64,000 bases of DNA from Candidatus Mycobacterium wuenschmannii (lineage in GTDB: Bacteria; Actinomycetota; Actinomycetes; Mycobacteriales; Mycobacteriaceae), in the NCBI RefSeq assembly GCF_030252325.1, contig NZ_CP126981.1, positions 1,364,001-1,428,000 of the forward strand, in the 5' to 3' direction. A program made the translations under genes and the position numbers. Shown one piece after another: positions 1 through 8,062 of the stretch. Every line of letters begins with the position of its first letter. Position 1 is the first letter of the stretch. The notes under the pieces were generated by a model. It made no database searches and had not been told where the DNA came from. It was given only the letters and a program-made list of their open reading frames with translations.

Positions 1-277
1 CGTACTTGCCGATCCGGCCGGCATGCGCGCGCAGCTCGGCCCCGCGGTCGTTGCCGGGGGGCAGCTCGAGATCGGTTGCAGCATCATCGATGTCGTCGTC
101 CGGCAAGTCGTCGTCCGCGACCGGCGGGATCTCCCCCGTCACCTCGGCGTCGACGGGCGCCGGGATCTCGCCGGTGACGGCCTCGTCGTCCTTGATGGGG
201 TCAGTGATGGGCGGGATGATGTCGGTGTTCTCGGCCGGCCGGATCCGGCGATCGGACCGTCGCAGTCCCCTAGGCAT
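1..277 (-). CDS. N-terminal fragment of an unidentified protein (possibly apolipoprotein N-acyltransferase/Ppm1)
   Basis: The gene runs off the left edge and only about 92 codons are visible. It starts at an ATG that overlaps the last codons of the upstream amidohydrolase by 8 bp, so the two are probably co-translated. The visible part begins with an Arg-rich stretch, followed by a Pro/Asp/Glu-rich, probably disordered region with a near-repeat (VTGEIPAPVD and VTGEIPPVAD). No domain is recognisable in this part. In M. tuberculosis the gene after the Rv2053c-Rv2052c pair is Rv2051c (lnt-ppm1, lipoprotein acylation and polyprenol-phosphate mannose synthesis), so this could be the cytosolic leader of that protein. 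That identity rests on position only. Confidence 0.5.
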   Translation of the reverse strand, partial: MPRGLRRSDRRIRPAENTDIIPPITDPIKDDEAVTGEIPAPVDAEVTGEIPPVADDDLPDDDIDDAATDLELPPGNDRGAELRAHAGRIGKY

Positions 278-1871
278 GGATCACCGCGCCACGGTGCACG
301 GTCTGCCGGCATCGCGGCAGGGAGTCGGTGGCACCCAGTCGCGGCAGCGCGGGCACCCGCGATCGCGGGTCGGTCGACCAGCGGCGGACGGCGTCGCTCG
401 ACGCGCTGTCGTCGAATTCGTCGACATCCCACACCGCGTACGACGCGGGGGCGCCCGGAACCAGGCTGCCCGCCAGCTCGTCGGCGGCGCCGCAGGCACG
501 CCAGCCTCCGCGCGTCGAGGCGGCAAAGGCGGCGCGCGCGGAGATCGAACTGTCCGCCGAATGATGGTGGGTGGCCGCCCGGATCGTCGCCCACGGGTCG
601 AGGCCGGTCACCGGGGCGTCGGATCCGAACGCGAGGGCCACGCCTTGGGATGCTAGCAGCGCAAACGGGTTCATCAGCCCGGCTCGATGGATACCGAGAC
701 GGCGGGCGTACATGCCGTCCGCACCACCCCAGAGCGCGTCGAAGTTGGGCTGCATGCTGGCCAGCACTCCCCACGCGCCGAGCTTGGCCGCCTGCTCGCC
801 GGTGACCATCTCGAGGTGTTCGAGGCGATGGCCGCAGCGGGCGACGGCGGGCACACCGAGATCGTCGACCACCCGCTCGAGGGCGTTGACGACGCTCGCT
901 ACCGCGGCATCGCCGATGACGTGAAAGCCCGCGGTGACGCCGGCTTCGGTGCAGGCCCGCAGGTGTGCGCCGACCGCGTCGTCGTCGAGGTAGCAGGTGC
1001 CGCGGTGTTCGGCGTCGTCGTAGGGGTCGTGCAACCAGGCCGTTCGGGACCCGACCGCGCCGTCGACGAACAGGTCGCCGGCCAACCCGGCGGCGTTGGT
1101 CTCGTCGATCAGCGCGCGGGCGGCGGTGGGACTGGTGACCGCCTCACCCCAGTAGCCGATCACCTCGACGCCGTGCTCGAGTGCGCTTAGTTCCCGCCAG
1201 TCGTCCAGGCCGCCGATCTGTGGGCCGGCGCATTCATGCACGGCGACAACGCCATTCGCGGCGGCGGCATCCAGCGCGGCATGGCGGGCTTCGCGGCGCT
1301 GAGCGTCGGTGAGCAGGTCACGCGCGACGGCGCGGACCCGGTGATGCGCGTCGGCCACGAGCGGCCGCAGCTCGTCGTGGCCGGCCGACGCGGCCAGACC
1401 CTCGACGCGCTGCCGCAGGCCGGTCGATGCCAGCGCCGAGTGCACGTCGATGCGGGCCAGGTAGGCCGGCCGGTCGCCGAGCACCGCGTCGAGGTCGTCG
1501 GTGCTGGGCGCGACGTTCTCCGGCCACGCCGTCTCGTCCCAGCCGTGACCCCAGACCGGCTCGCCGGGGTGGGCGGCGGCATAGTCGGCGATCAGTCGCA
1601 GGCAGTGCGGCAGGGATGTCGAGGCCCGCAGGTCGAGGCCGGTGAGCGTCAGGCCGGTCGCGGTGAGGTGGATGTGGCTGTCGACGAAGGCGGGGGCGAC
1701 GTAACCGCCGGCCAGGTCGACGATGTGCGCGCCCGCGAACTGGTCGCGGCCGACGTCGTCGCTGCCCAGCCACGCCACGGCGCCGCCGCGCACCGCCATG
1801 GCGGTGGCGTCGGGATGGCTGGGACTGTGCACCCTGCCGTTCAGCAGCAGGGTGGTCGGGACGTCCGTCAC
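270..1871 (-). CDS. YtcJ-type metal-dependent amidohydrolase
   Basis: The 533-residue protein resembles the YtcJ/amidohydrolase-3 family of TIM-barrel hydrolases. The N-terminal beta domain leads into the metal motif FVDSHIHL at about residue 60. A later FHVIGDAAV segment and FGSDAPVTGLDPW near the C-terminus supply further metal-binding His and Asp residues. The substrate cannot be read from the sequence; relatives act on C-N bonds of amides or N-formyl compounds. The GTG start at 1871 is chosen because the protein then begins at TDVPTTLLLNGRV, the usual first strand of the family. The reading frame stays open upstream but overlaps fxsA there. It follows fxsA by 11 bp and overlaps the next gene, so it lies in an operon. 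Confidence 0.8.
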   Translation of the reverse strand: MTDVPTTLLLNGRVHSPSHPDATAMAVRGGAVAWLGSDDVGRDQFAGAHIVDLAGGYVAPAFVDSHIHLTATGLTLTGLDLRASTSLPHCLRLIADYAAAHPGEPVWGHGWDETAWPENVAPSTDDLDAVLGDRPAYLARIDVHSALASTGLRQRVEGLAASAGHDELRPLVADAHHRVRAVARDLLTDAQRREARHAALDAAAANGVVAVHECAGPQIGGLDDWRELSALEHGVEVIGYWGEAVTSPTAARALIDETNAAGLAGDLFVDGAVGSRTAWLHDPYDDAEHRGTCYLDDDAVGAHLRACTEAGVTAGFHVIGDAAVASVVNALERVVDDLGVPAVARCGHRLEHLEMVTGEQAAKLGAWGVLASMQPNFDALWGGADGMYARRLGIHRAGLMNPFALLASQGVALAFGSDAPVTGLDPWATIRAATHHHSADSSISARAAFAASTRGGWRACGAADELAGSLVPGAPASYAVWDVDEFDDSASSDAVRRWSTDPRSRVPALPRLGATDSLPRCRQTVHRGAVIHA

Positions 1872-1882
1872 GCCGATAGAAC

Positions 1883-2359
1883 CTAGGCGTTGGGGCGATT
1901 CGGACCGAGCGCGGGTGGATCGACCTCGGTGACGTCGATTACCTCGCCGTCGATGTAATTGGCCCGCGGCGTGCGGGCGTAGGGGGTGCCGCCGACGACG
2001 GTGATCAGCGGAATGCGGCGGCCGAGTCCGCGGACGGCCAGCGCGCTCAGCAGCGGGCGTGCGACGGCGCGGGTCGGGGGCAGCAACAGCAGCAGCCCGG
2101 CGACGCTGGTCAGCAGGCCGGGAGTGACGACGAGCAGGGTGCCCAGCGCGACCGCCATGCTGTCGGCGGCCGGTGCCGGGCCGCCGCCGTTGAACAGCCG
2201 GCTCATCTGCACCCTGAGTTGCGAACCCGCCATCGCCAGGCCGCCGGCGAACGCGGCCAGCAGCAACAGCAGGGTCCAGCCGAGCCCGATCGTCGACGCC
2301 AGCGCCACCACAACGGCGAGCTCGGCGACGACATAGAGCAGAAACAGTCGCGACACCAT
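1883..2359 (-). CDS. fxsA: FxsA family membrane protein
   Basis: This 158-residue protein has the FxsA pattern: two N-terminal hydrophobic helices (residues about 3-45), a short loop with QLRVQMSRLFNGG, a third hydrophobic segment around 70-95, and a hydrophilic tail. E. coli FxsA suppresses phage T7 exclusion when overproduced; its normal role is unknown. The M. tuberculosis counterpart is Rv2053c. It is first in a leftward operon with the amidohydrolase and diverges from the dienelactone hydrolase gene across only 66 bp, so promoters for both must lie in that gap. Confidence 0.85.
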   Translation of the reverse strand: MVSRLFLLYVVAELAVVVALASTIGLGWTLLLLLAAFAGGLAMAGSQLRVQMSRLFNGGGPAPAADSMAVALGTLLVVTPGLLTSVAGLLLLLPPTRAVARPLLSALAVRGLGRRIPLITVVGGTPYARTPRANYIDGEVIDVTEVDPPALGPNRPNA

Positions 2360-2425
2360 GACATGCCAACGACGCAGACCGTCGCGAGAGTTCCGCAGAC
2401 GGCCGTCGGACGGTTAGATGACGTC

Positions 2426-3118
2426 GTGACGACAATCGAGCTCGACACCCCGACCGGACCGATCGATGCGCTGCTCGACATTCCGCCCGGCCAGGGCCCG
2501 TGGCCCGGGGTGGTGATCATCCACGACGCGATCGGCTACGCCGCGGACAAGGAAGAGATCAACCGCCATGTCGCTTCGGCCGGCTACCTCGCGCTGACCC
2601 CGAACCTCTTCTCGCGTGGCGGGTGGGCGCGCTGCGTCACCAAGGTGATGGCGCAGCTGCAAACCAAGAAAGGCCAGGCGCTCGACGACATTCTGGCCGC
2701 CCGCGATCACCTCAAGGCGCTGCCCGACTGCACCGGCAAGGTCGGCATCGCCGGCTTCTGCATGGGCGGCGGGTTCGCACTTGTCATGTCGCCCAAGGGT
2801 TTTGATGCTTCGGCGCCGTTCTACGGCGCGCCGCTCCCCCGTCAGCTCGACGACACCCTAGAGGGGGCCTGCCCGATCGTCGCCAGTTATGGCGCCCGCG
2901 ACCCCATCGGTATCGGCGCGCCCAAGAAGCTGCAGCGGGTGCTCGAGCACAAGGGGATCCCGAACGACGTCAAGGCCTATAAGGCCGGGCACAGCTTCGC
3001 CAACAAGCTGCCGGCTCAGCCGCTCCTGCGCATCACGGGGTTCGGCTACAACGAGGAGGCCACCGAGGACGCCTGGGCGCGGGTGTTCTCGTTCTTCGGC
3101 GAGCACCTACGCGCTTAG
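2426..3118 (+). CDS. Dienelactone hydrolase family protein
   Basis: This 230-residue alpha/beta hydrolase has the dienelactone hydrolase nucleophile motif GFCMGGGFA, with the catalytic Cys near residue 112. The Asp in YGARDPIG and the His in KAGHSFAN complete a Cys-Asp-His triad. The family opens lactone rings or hydrolyses esters; the substrate is not known here. The counterpart is Rv2054. The GTG at 2426 is chosen because the first beta strand (TTIELDTPTG) starts there and the longer open frame overlaps fxsA on the other strand. Its stop overlaps the stop of the convergent next gene by 4 bp. Confidence 0.85.
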   Translation: MTTIELDTPTGPIDALLDIPPGQGPWPGVVIIHDAIGYAADKEEINRHVASAGYLALTPNLFSRGGWARCVTKVMAQLQTKKGQALDDILAARDHLKALPDCTGKVGIAGFCMGGGFALVMSPKGFDASAPFYGAPLPRQLDDTLEGACPIVASYGARDPIGIGAPKKLQRVLEHKGIPNDVKAYKAGHSFANKLPAQPLLRITGFGYNEEATEDAWARVFSFFGEHLRA

Positions 3119-3495
3119 GCGGGGCGCAACTCCAGGCCGACGTTGTTCTTCATGCCGCCGCGCCACTTGCTGAACAGGTTGAAGACCTTGCCGACGATGC
3201 CGTACTCGCGTCCGATCGCGTCGTAGACCAGGCCGGTCTGCGACGCGTCCAGGATGCTCGCGGTCGCCTCGACGGCCTCGCTCTTGGGGTGACCCTGCAT
3301 GTCGCAGATCGCCAGCGTGACCCGCGGGGTGTTGCGAATTCGCTTGACCTTCCACGACTTTGCCTGCGTGATCACCAGCAGCCGGTCGCCCTCGTTGGCC
3401 GCCCAGATCGCGGTCGGCTTGGGCCGGCCGTCCTTGGTGAAAGTGGTCAGCAGGACGTATTGCGCCTTGGCGACGTCGGCGAAGGTCGGAGCCAT
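3115..3495 (-). CDS. PPOX-class F420/FMN-dependent split-barrel protein
   Basis: The 126-residue protein has the split beta-barrel of pyridoxamine-5'-phosphate-oxidase-like proteins. The opening AQYVLLTTFTKDGRPKPTAIW and the central WKVKRIRNTPRVTLAICD are typical of the Rv2061c-like class of putative F420-dependent enzymes. No catalytic residue marks a specific reaction. The ATG start matches the family length. It is convergent with the dienelactone hydrolase gene and ends in a 4-bp overlap with it. Upstream it diverges from the DUF222-HNH gene, and their starts are about 50 bp apart. Confidence 0.8.
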   Translation of the reverse strand: MAPTFADVAKAQYVLLTTFTKDGRPKPTAIWAANEGDRLLVITQAKSWKVKRIRNTPRVTLAICDMQGHPKSEAVEATASILDASQTGLVYDAIGREYGIVGKVFNLFSKWRGGMKNNVGLELRPA

Positions 3496-3517
3496 GACGT
3501 CAGCTTAGAGGCAGATC

Positions 3518-3555
3518 GTGTCGGTCGGCGATGGCATAATCGAATGTATGTTCGA
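3518..3555 (+). promoter_or_regulatory. Putative DNA-damage promoter: PafBC-type motif plus LexA-like box
   Basis: GTGTCGGTC at 3518-3526, 8 bases, then CATAAT at 3535-3540 resembles the mycobacterial RecA-NDp promoter (TTGTCRGTG-N8-TANNNT), which PafBC activates. It has two mismatches in the upstream element and one in the -10. Directly after it, TCGAAT-GTAT-GTTCGA (3540-3555) is one base from the palindromic mycobacterial LexA box TCGAAC-N4-GTTCGA. The box overlaps the ATG at 3548. A transcript starting about 7 bases after the -10 would begin at the ATG, which suggests a leaderless mRNA. Confidence 0.6.
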
Positions 3556-5038
3556 ATCGCTGATGCCGTCGCCCGAATCGGTGGCGAGGATGGACGCGAT
3601 GTACGAGCGAAGGCACCCCACGCCGACGGTGATGTCCACAGCCCTGGTGGACGACCTACGGGCGGCCGGACGCGCGGAGAACATCGCCGCCGGTCGTCGC
3701 TTGGCGGTCGTTGGTGAGCTGGACAAGTTGCGATTGCGCCTGCTAGGTGAGCGGGAGACCTGGTGTACCGACACGCAGGACGGCGTGGCGGCCGAGATTG
3801 CCGCGGCCTTGAACATCAGCCATAGCCTGGCGACCAGCTACCTTTACTACGCCCGCGCAATGCGCTTGCGGTTGCCGCGGGTCGGAGCCCTGCTGCAGGC
3901 CGGTGACCTCGATTACCGCAGCTTTCAAACGATCGTCTATCGCACAGATCTGATCACCGATCCCGATGTGATCGTCGCCGTGGATGCGACGTTGGCCGGC
4001 AAGGCCCAGCACTGGCCCGCGATGACCCGCGGCGCGCTGGGCGCCGCGGTCGATCGCGTCGTGGCCCGTGCCGATCGCGATGCCGTACGCCGGCGGCGCG
4101 AACTCCAGGCTGAGCGCGAGCTGTCGATGGTCGACGACGGACACGGGTTGACGGAAATCTTCGGCAGGCTGCTGACTCCCGATGCGCACGCTCTGGACGC
4201 GCGGCTCGATGCGCTTGCCGGGACGGTGTGTGCCGACGATCCCCGTACTCGCAATCAGCGCCGCGCCGATTCGATGGCCGCGCTGACGAGTGGAGCCGAG
4301 CGGTTGCTATGTCTCTGCGGACGCCCCGACTGTCCGGCGATCGGTGGACCGCTGCCCACGCCCGTCGTCATCCACGTCGTCGCCGACCTGGCGACGGTGG
4401 AGGGTCGCGGCAGTTCGCCGGGATCGATGCTCAACAGCGACTCGCTCATACCGGCCGACCAGATTGCTGAGCTCGCGCGATCGGCGAAGCTTCGTCCGCT
4501 GGTGCATCCGGGCGACGCACCGCCGGAAAAGCGTTACGTCCCGTCCCAGGCGCTGGCCGATTTCGTCCGCTGTCGCGATCTGACGTGCCGCTTCCCGGGC
4601 TGCGACCGGCCCGCGGTCCGGTGCGACGTCGACCATACGGTCGCTCACGCCGACGGCGGGCCGACACACGCGTCCAATCTGAAATGCCTGTGCCGCCTTC
4701 ATCATTTGATCAAGACGTTCTGGGGCTGGTCCGATCGGCAGCTGCCCGACGGCACGGTGGTCTGGACGTCACCGACCCGACACACCTACATGACTGATCC
4801 CGGCAGCGCAATGCTGTTCCCCCAATTCTGTTCTCCCACCGGCATACTCGATGTCGCCGCGAGTAAACCGCGATGCGGCGACCGGGCCGCCATGATGCCG
4901 AAGCGTCGTCGCACTCGCGCCCAGAACCGCGCCCGCTATGTGGCCGACCAGCGTCGACACAACCGACGAGTGCGGCAGGCCCATCGAGCCAACGATCCGC
5001 CCGTAACCGCCAACAACGACGAGCCGCCGCCCTTCTGA
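3548..5038 (+). CDS. DUF222/HNH endonuclease-domain protein (13E12 repeat family)
   Basis: The 496-residue protein has an N-terminal helical DUF222 region. Near the C-terminus is an HNH module with CRFPGCDRP (about 346), DVDHTVAHADGG (about 360) and CLCRLHHLIK (about 380), whose Cys and His residues fit a zinc-stabilised HNH fold. This is the REP13E12 family, repeated in mycobacterial genomes and serving as a prophage integration site in M. tuberculosis. Nuclease activity is inferred from the motif. The ATG at 3548 is preferred over the in-frame GTG at 3518 because the GTG lies inside the predicted promoter. A basic tail (KRRRTRAQNRARY) ends the protein. Its upstream sequence suggests induction by DNA damage. 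Confidence 0.85.
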   Translation: MFESLMPSPESVARMDAMYERRHPTPTVMSTALVDDLRAAGRAENIAAGRRLAVVGELDKLRLRLLGERETWCTDTQDGVAAEIAAALNISHSLATSYLYYARAMRLRLPRVGALLQAGDLDYRSFQTIVYRTDLITDPDVIVAVDATLAGKAQHWPAMTRGALGAAVDRVVARADRDAVRRRRELQAERELSMVDDGHGLTEIFGRLLTPDAHALDARLDALAGTVCADDPRTRNQRRADSMAALTSGAERLLCLCGRPDCPAIGGPLPTPVVIHVVADLATVEGRGSSPGSMLNSDSLIPADQIAELARSAKLRPLVHPGDAPPEKRYVPSQALADFVRCRDLTCRFPGCDRPAVRCDVDHTVAHADGGPTHASNLKCLCRLHHLIKTFWGWSDRQLPDGTVVWTSPTRHTYMTDPGSAMLFPQFCSPTGILDVAASKPRCGDRAAMMPKRRRTRAQNRARYVADQRRHNRRVRQAHRANDPPVTANNDEPPPF

Positions 5039-5041
5039 CTT

Positions 5042-5791
5042 TCAGCGCGGCATTCGGCGCCAGACGAACTGCGGCAGGATCCGCATGACGGCGGCGACCG
5101 GGCCCAAGGCCCACGGGATCCACACTGACCGCCGACCCTTGGCCAGAGCGCGGGCCGTCCGCTCGGCGACCTGCGCGGGGGTGCTGGACAGCGGCGCCGG
5201 CGGCATGCCCTCGGTCATCCGACCGATCACAAATCCGGGCCGTGAGATCAGCAGCTGTACGCCGCTGCCGTGCAGGGCGTCGGCCAGGCCGCTGGCGAAG
5301 CCGTCGAGACCGGCCTTGGCCGAGCCGTAGACGTAGTTGGCGCGGCGCACCCGGTTCCCGGCGATCGACGAGAACACCACGAGTTGCCCACGGCCGGCTT
5401 GGCGCATGGCCAAGGCCAGGTGAGTGAGCAGGCTGACCTGCGCGACGTAGTCGGTGTGAACGACGGCCACGGCATGTGCGGCGTCGCCCTCGGCGCGGGC
5501 TTGGTCGCCGAGGATTCCGAACGCCAGCACCGCGGTGTCGAGTGGACCGTGTTCGGCGGCGACCGACACCAGCAGCGCACCGTGCGAGTCGATGTCGTCG
5601 GCGTCGAACTCGACGCTCGCCACGCGCGCCGCTCCGGCCGCAAGGATCGCAGCGATCTCGTCGTCGAGGCGGTCGGCGTTGCGGGCCGCCAGCACGATCG
5701 AGGCGCCCGGCGCGAGCCGCACCGCGAGTTCCACTCCGATCTCACTGCGGCCGCCGAGAATCAGCACCGTCCGCGCGCCCGTGTCATCCAC
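5042..5791 (-). CDS. Short-chain dehydrogenase/reductase
   Basis: This 249-residue Rossmann protein has the cofactor-binding loop GGRSEIG at about residue 13 and the YVYGSAKAG active-site motif (Tyr-x3-Lys), with the partner Ser in VVFSSIAG. Its style ([10 protein letters not shown]) resembles the DprE2 group of mycobacterial reductases, but the substrate cannot be assigned. The counterpart is Rv2073c. It is divergent from the F420-dependent reductase gene, as in M. tuberculosis (Rv2073c/Rv2074), with 35 bp between the starts. Downstream it is convergent with the HNH gene, 3 bp apart. Confidence 0.82.
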   Translation of the reverse strand: MDDTGARTVLILGGRSEIGVELAVRLAPGASIVLAARNADRLDDEIAAILAAGAARVASVEFDADDIDSHGALLVSVAAEHGPLDTAVLAFGILGDQARAEGDAAHAVAVVHTDYVAQVSLLTHLALAMRQAGRGQLVVFSSIAGNRVRRANYVYGSAKAGLDGFASGLADALHGSGVQLLISRPGFVIGRMTEGMPPAPLSSTPAQVAERTARALAKGRRSVWIPWALGPVAAVMRILPQFVWRRMPR

Positions 5792-5826
5792 GGCTGCGAT
5801 TATGTCCTGCGCTAGCGTGGGCGGTG

Positions 5827-6240
5827 ATGGCGAACTCCACAGCCCGGCTGACCAACGACGCGTTGGCGTTTCTCACCGAACGCCACCTCGCCATGCTGAC
5901 CACGCTGCGGGCCGACAATTCGCCGCACGTGGTCGCGGTCGGCTTCACCTTCGACCCCAAGACGCACATCGCCCGGGTGATCACCACGGGTGGTTCGCAG
6001 AAGGCCGTCAACGCCGATCGTGGCGGGGTCGCGGTGCTCAGCCAGGTCGACGGCGCTCGCTGGCTGTCGCTGGAAGGGCAGGCGAGCGTCAATGGTGACA
6101 TCGACGCCGTCCGCGACGCCGAGCTGCGCTACGCGCAGCGCTACCGCACGCCGCGGGAGAACCCGCGACGGGTGGTCATCGAGGTACACATCGAGCGGGT
6201 GCTGGGATCGTCAGATCTGTTGACCCGCAAGGGCGAATAG
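5827..6240 (+). CDS. F420H2-dependent biliverdin reductase-like protein
   Basis: This 137-residue split-barrel flavin/deazaflavin protein looks nearly collinear with M. tuberculosis Rv2074, which reduces biliverdin to bilirubin using F420H2. Shared stretches include [18 protein letters not shown] and [10 protein letters not shown]. It probably acts as a small cytosolic dimer. The ATG at 5827 gives the family length; a GTG one codon upstream is also possible. It ends 4 bp from the stop of the convergent GNAT gene. Confidence 0.85.
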   Translation: MANSTARLTNDALAFLTERHLAMLTTLRADNSPHVVAVGFTFDPKTHIARVITTGGSQKAVNADRGGVAVLSQVDGARWLSLEGQASVNGDIDAVRDAELRYAQRYRTPRENPRRVVIEVHIERVLGSSDLLTRKGE

Positions 6241-6244
6241 CCGG

Positions 6245-6910
6245 CTAGACGAGGGTTGCCCCGGGCGCGCGGATCACCAGCGGGACCGCCGGGAAGTACG
6301 CCGCCATCTCCGGACGGGACTTGGCCAGCGCGGCGGTGCCATAGCCGCGGTGCCGATAGTCCGGGTGGATCCAGATCCGGACGTGCACCTCGTGCCCGTT
6401 GAGTTCGCCGAACACCATGCCGACCTTGTCGTCGCCGTCGATCGCGACGAACCAGGCTGCCTCTTCGGCATCGAATCGCTCTTGTGCGGAACGGATTTCG
6501 TCGTCGAGCCCACTAGCCGGCCCAGCTGATCCGTCACCGTGAGTGCCGATATCCTCGGTGCGAGCGGCGAAGATGTCGTGGTCGCCCTTGCCGGAAAACG
6601 CACGCAGCGCCAACGTTTCACCGGAACTGGCCGGCCGGTCCTTGAAGGTGAAGCTGAGGATGTTGTCGAGGTCCTCGAGCTCGGCGATGATCTTCTCGCG
6701 CGAGTCCTTGGTCAGCTGGTCGAAAGACATGCCGATCACTGCTTCGGCGCCCAGCCGTGAGGTGTCCAGCAACTCGACGATGCCGTCCACCGCGGACGGC
6801 CGGTCGTCGGCTTCGACGATCAGGTCGAGCACTTCGTGTCGGCGTTCCAGCGCTTTCATCAACGCTTTGGTGATCTCTCGGCGGGCGGCGGCGCGATCGT
6901 GATCGGTCAT
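6245..6910 (-). CDS. GNAT acetyltransferase with an N-terminal gyrase-A-like helical hairpin
   Basis: The protein has 221 residues. Its C-terminal part carries a GNAT acetyl-CoA site (IHPDYRHRGYGTAAL, about residues 181-195) after a strand containing FVAIDGDDKVGMVFGEL. The first 85 residues do not look like GNAT. ALERRHEVLDLI, VDGIVELLD and LTKDSREKIIAELEDLDNIL follow the helices beside the C-gate of DNA gyrase subunit A. Which substrate is acetylated is unknown. The fused region might be a dimerisation or gyrase-mimicking module; this is inference. Its start diverges from nothing close: pepE lies upstream on the same strand with 16 bp between. Confidence 0.72.
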   Translation of the reverse strand: MTDHDRAAARREITKALMKALERRHEVLDLIVEADDRPSAVDGIVELLDTSRLGAEAVIGMSFDQLTKDSREKIIAELEDLDNILSFTFKDRPASSGETLALRAFSGKGDHDIFAARTEDIGTHGDGSAGPASGLDDEIRSAQERFDAEEAAWFVAIDGDDKVGMVFGELNGHEVHVRIWIHPDYRHRGYGTAALAKSRPEMAAYFPAVPLVIRAPGATLV

Positions 6911-6926
6911 CGTCTGAGCCTAATAC

Positions 6927-8048
6927 TTAAATCGCGATCACGATCAGTTCGTGCGGACGGTGATTGACCGACTGCGCACCGTCGTCGCTCACCACCACGA
7001 TGTCTTCGATGCGGGCTCCCCACTGACCCGGGAAGTAGATGCCCGGTTCGACGGAGAACGCCATGCCAGCCCGCAGCGGCAGGTCATTGCCGGCGACGAT
7101 GTAGGGCTCCTCGTGCACCGACAAGCCGATGCCGTGGCCGGTGCGGTGCACGAAGTAGTCGGCGAGCCCGGCTTCGGCCAGCACATCGCGTGCGGCGGCG
7201 TCGATCTGCTCGGCGGTGACGCCGGGCCGGACCGCGTCGACGGCGGCCTGCTGCGCCCGCTGTAGCACCGAATACTGCTGCGCCACTTCAGGACTCGGCT
7301 CGCCGATGCTGTAGGTGCGGGTCGAGTCGGAGTTGTAGCCGGGCGCGTACGGGCCACCGATGTCGACGACGACAATGTCGCCGGCCTCGATCTCGCGGTC
7401 GGAGTATTCGTGGTGCGGGTCGGCGCCGTGCGGCCCGGAGCCGACGATGACGAACGCCGCCGCCGTATGTCCTTCGGCGACAATGGCTTCGGCGATGTCG
7501 GCCGCGACGTCGGCCTCGGTGCGGCCGGGCACCAGGAACTCCGGCACCCGGGCGTGCACCCGGTCGATCGCCGCGCCGGCTTTCCGCAGCGCGTCGATCT
7601 CGGCGGCGTCCTTGACCATCCGCAACTCGCGCAGCACGCCGGTGGCCAGCACCGGCAACGTGCCGAGCACCTCGGCCAGCGGCAGCAGGTGCAGCGCCAG
7701 CATCGAATCGGTGACCGCCGTCGCGGCCGGTGCGCCCACGGCCTCGGCGACCAGCCGGTAGGGGTCCTCGCCGTCGACCCAATCTCGCACCACCACGCCA
7801 AGATCCGCGGCCGCGGACTCTTTCAGCGACGCCAATTCCAGCCGCGGCACGACGATCGTCGGGTCGCCGGTGACCGGCAACACCAGCGCGGTGAGGCGCT
7901 CGAAGGTTTCTGCCCGCGAGCCGATCAAATAGCGCAGGTCGTACCCCGGGGTGATCACCAGGCCGGCCAGGCCCGCCTGCTCGGTCGCGGCGATCGCGGC
8001 AGCCACCCGGCGGCGGTAGACGTCTGCGTCGAAGCGGTCAGAACCCAT
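6927..8048 (-). CDS. pepE: M24 metallopeptidase (Xaa-Pro dipeptidase/aminopeptidase PepE)
   Basis: The 373-residue protein has the creatinase-like N-terminal domain and a pita-bread M24 domain. The five metal ligands are visible: Asp in VVVDIGG, Asp in NSDSTRTY, His in HRTGHGIGLSVHE, Glu in VEPGIYFPG and Glu in ARIEDIVVV. It should remove N-terminal residues next to proline; the counterpart is Rv2089c. The ATG at 8048 has AGGAG six bases upstream. That AGGAG is also one of the two flanking repeats of the IS110 element, so the gene keeps its ribosome-binding site but is cut off from its original promoter. Confidence 0.9.
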   Translation of the reverse strand: MGSDRFDADVYRRRVAAAIAATEQAGLAGLVITPGYDLRYLIGSRAETFERLTALVLPVTGDPTIVVPRLELASLKESAAADLGVVVRDWVDGEDPYRLVAEAVGAPAATAVTDSMLALHLLPLAEVLGTLPVLATGVLRELRMVKDAAEIDALRKAGAAIDRVHARVPEFLVPGRTEADVAADIAEAIVAEGHTAAAFVIVGSGPHGADPHHEYSDREIEAGDIVVVDIGGPYAPGYNSDSTRTYSIGEPSPEVAQQYSVLQRAQQAAVDAVRPGVTAEQIDAAARDVLAEAGLADYFVHRTGHGIGLSVHEEPYIVAGNDLPLRAGMAFSVEPGIYFPGQWGARIEDIVVVSDDGAQSVNHRPHELIVIAI

Positions 8049-8062
8049 GCGTTTCTCCTATG

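Noticed and set aside
1872..2435. Upstream extension of the amidohydrolase frame to 721 codons
   Set aside because: It overlaps fxsA completely and reads as low-complexity Arg/Ala sequence; the GTG at 1871 gives the normal family start.
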